A DNA stretch of 13,604 bases from an uncultured Treponema sp. (GTDB taxonomy: Bacteria > Spirochaetota > Spirochaetia > Treponematales > Treponemataceae): contig CAMAFU010000028.1 of the NCBI GenBank assembly GCA_945833725.1, forward strand, positions 1-13,604, given 5' to 3'. The position numbers and the translations under genes are program-made. Below are positions 13,524 to 13,604 of the stretch, piece after piece; position 1 is the stretch's first letter, and each line of letters begins with the position of its first letter. Under the pieces are notes generated by a model. That model was not told where the DNA came from. It saw only the letters and a list, made by a program, of their open reading frames with translations, and did not search any database.

Positions 13524-13604
13524 ATGAATGTTGCTGTTATTTATGGCGGTAAGTCGGGGGAACACGAAATTTCTCTTGTATCAGCCTCTTCTGTTGTGCG
13601 GAAT
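13524..13604 (+). CDS. ddl: D-alanine-D-alanine ligase (3' partial, first 27 codons)
   Basis: The window ends inside this gene. The visible N terminus reads MNVAVIYGGKSGEHEISLVS, which matches the conserved first motif (GGKS-x-EHE-S) of D-alanine-D-alanine ligases, cytosolic enzymes joining two D-Ala for the peptidoglycan stem. The SD AAGGGGG at 13510-13516 is seven bases before the ATG. The position 35 bases after murE makes a shared peptidoglycan-precursor transcript likely. The identification rests on 27 residues only. Confidence 0.85.
   Translation, partial: MNVAVIYGGKSGEHEISLVSASSVVRN

Overview
The window looks like a chromosomal segment of a low-GC, host-associated spirochaete, most likely a Treponema. 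This is inferred from protein character, not from any marker RNA: a MurE with a DEDPR substrate motif where meso-DAP enzymes have DNPR, a Tritrichomonas-type IMP dehydrogenase, a short MetH without the AdoMet domain, and AT-rich intergenic regions with strong AGGAG or GGGGG ribosome binding sites. All genes look intact. I see no transposase, phage gene, tRNA, rRNA or CRISPR array.

Layout. Left end (2-2175): the 3' part of a DUF368 (PopT-like) membrane gene converges on a DedA-family gene, and a divergent gene encodes a CDP-alcohol phosphatidyltransferase resembling phosphatidylserine synthase. This is a small membrane-lipid or lipid-carrier cluster closed by a strong terminator at 2199-2242. 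Next (2258-3835, minus) is a secreted SGNH esterase of the rhamnogalacturonan acetylesterase type. A 340-base intergenic region (3836-4175) follows and holds a densely structured repeat. Then comes an iron-type alcohol dehydrogenase and a small flavodoxin-like gene (4176-5897, plus), a long imperfect inverted repeat (5911-5983), a bidirectional terminator (5989-6028), and guaB on the minus strand (6035-7543). The divergent guaB/metH intergenic region carries a second, shorter copy of the structured repeat.

Right half (7806-13604, all plus): metH, an overlapping divergent PAP2-like membrane gene, a COG0720 (QueD/PTPS) gene with a CExxHGH active site, then murE with its own promoter, and the first 27 codons of a D-Ala-D-Ala ligase. 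MetH uses methyl-tetrahydrofolate, and the CExxHGH class of COG0720 proteins has been linked to folate as well as queuosine synthesis. The metH-PAP2-queD unit may therefore join folate supply and folate use. murE and ddl are consecutive peptidoglycan precursor genes.

Most interesting leads: (1) a repeated, hairpin-rich intergenic element (3940-4122, partial copy 7674-7731), each copy beginning 18 bp upstream of the -35 box of a predicted minus-strand promoter; (2) a 73-bp imperfect inverted repeat between flavodoxin and guaB; (3) a probably leaderless metH; (4) a cryptic PAP2-type protein with an altered third motif, translationally coupled to metH; (5) the CExxHGH PTPS protein; (6) DUF368 and DedA, two families recently implicated in undecaprenyl-phosphate recycling, side by side.
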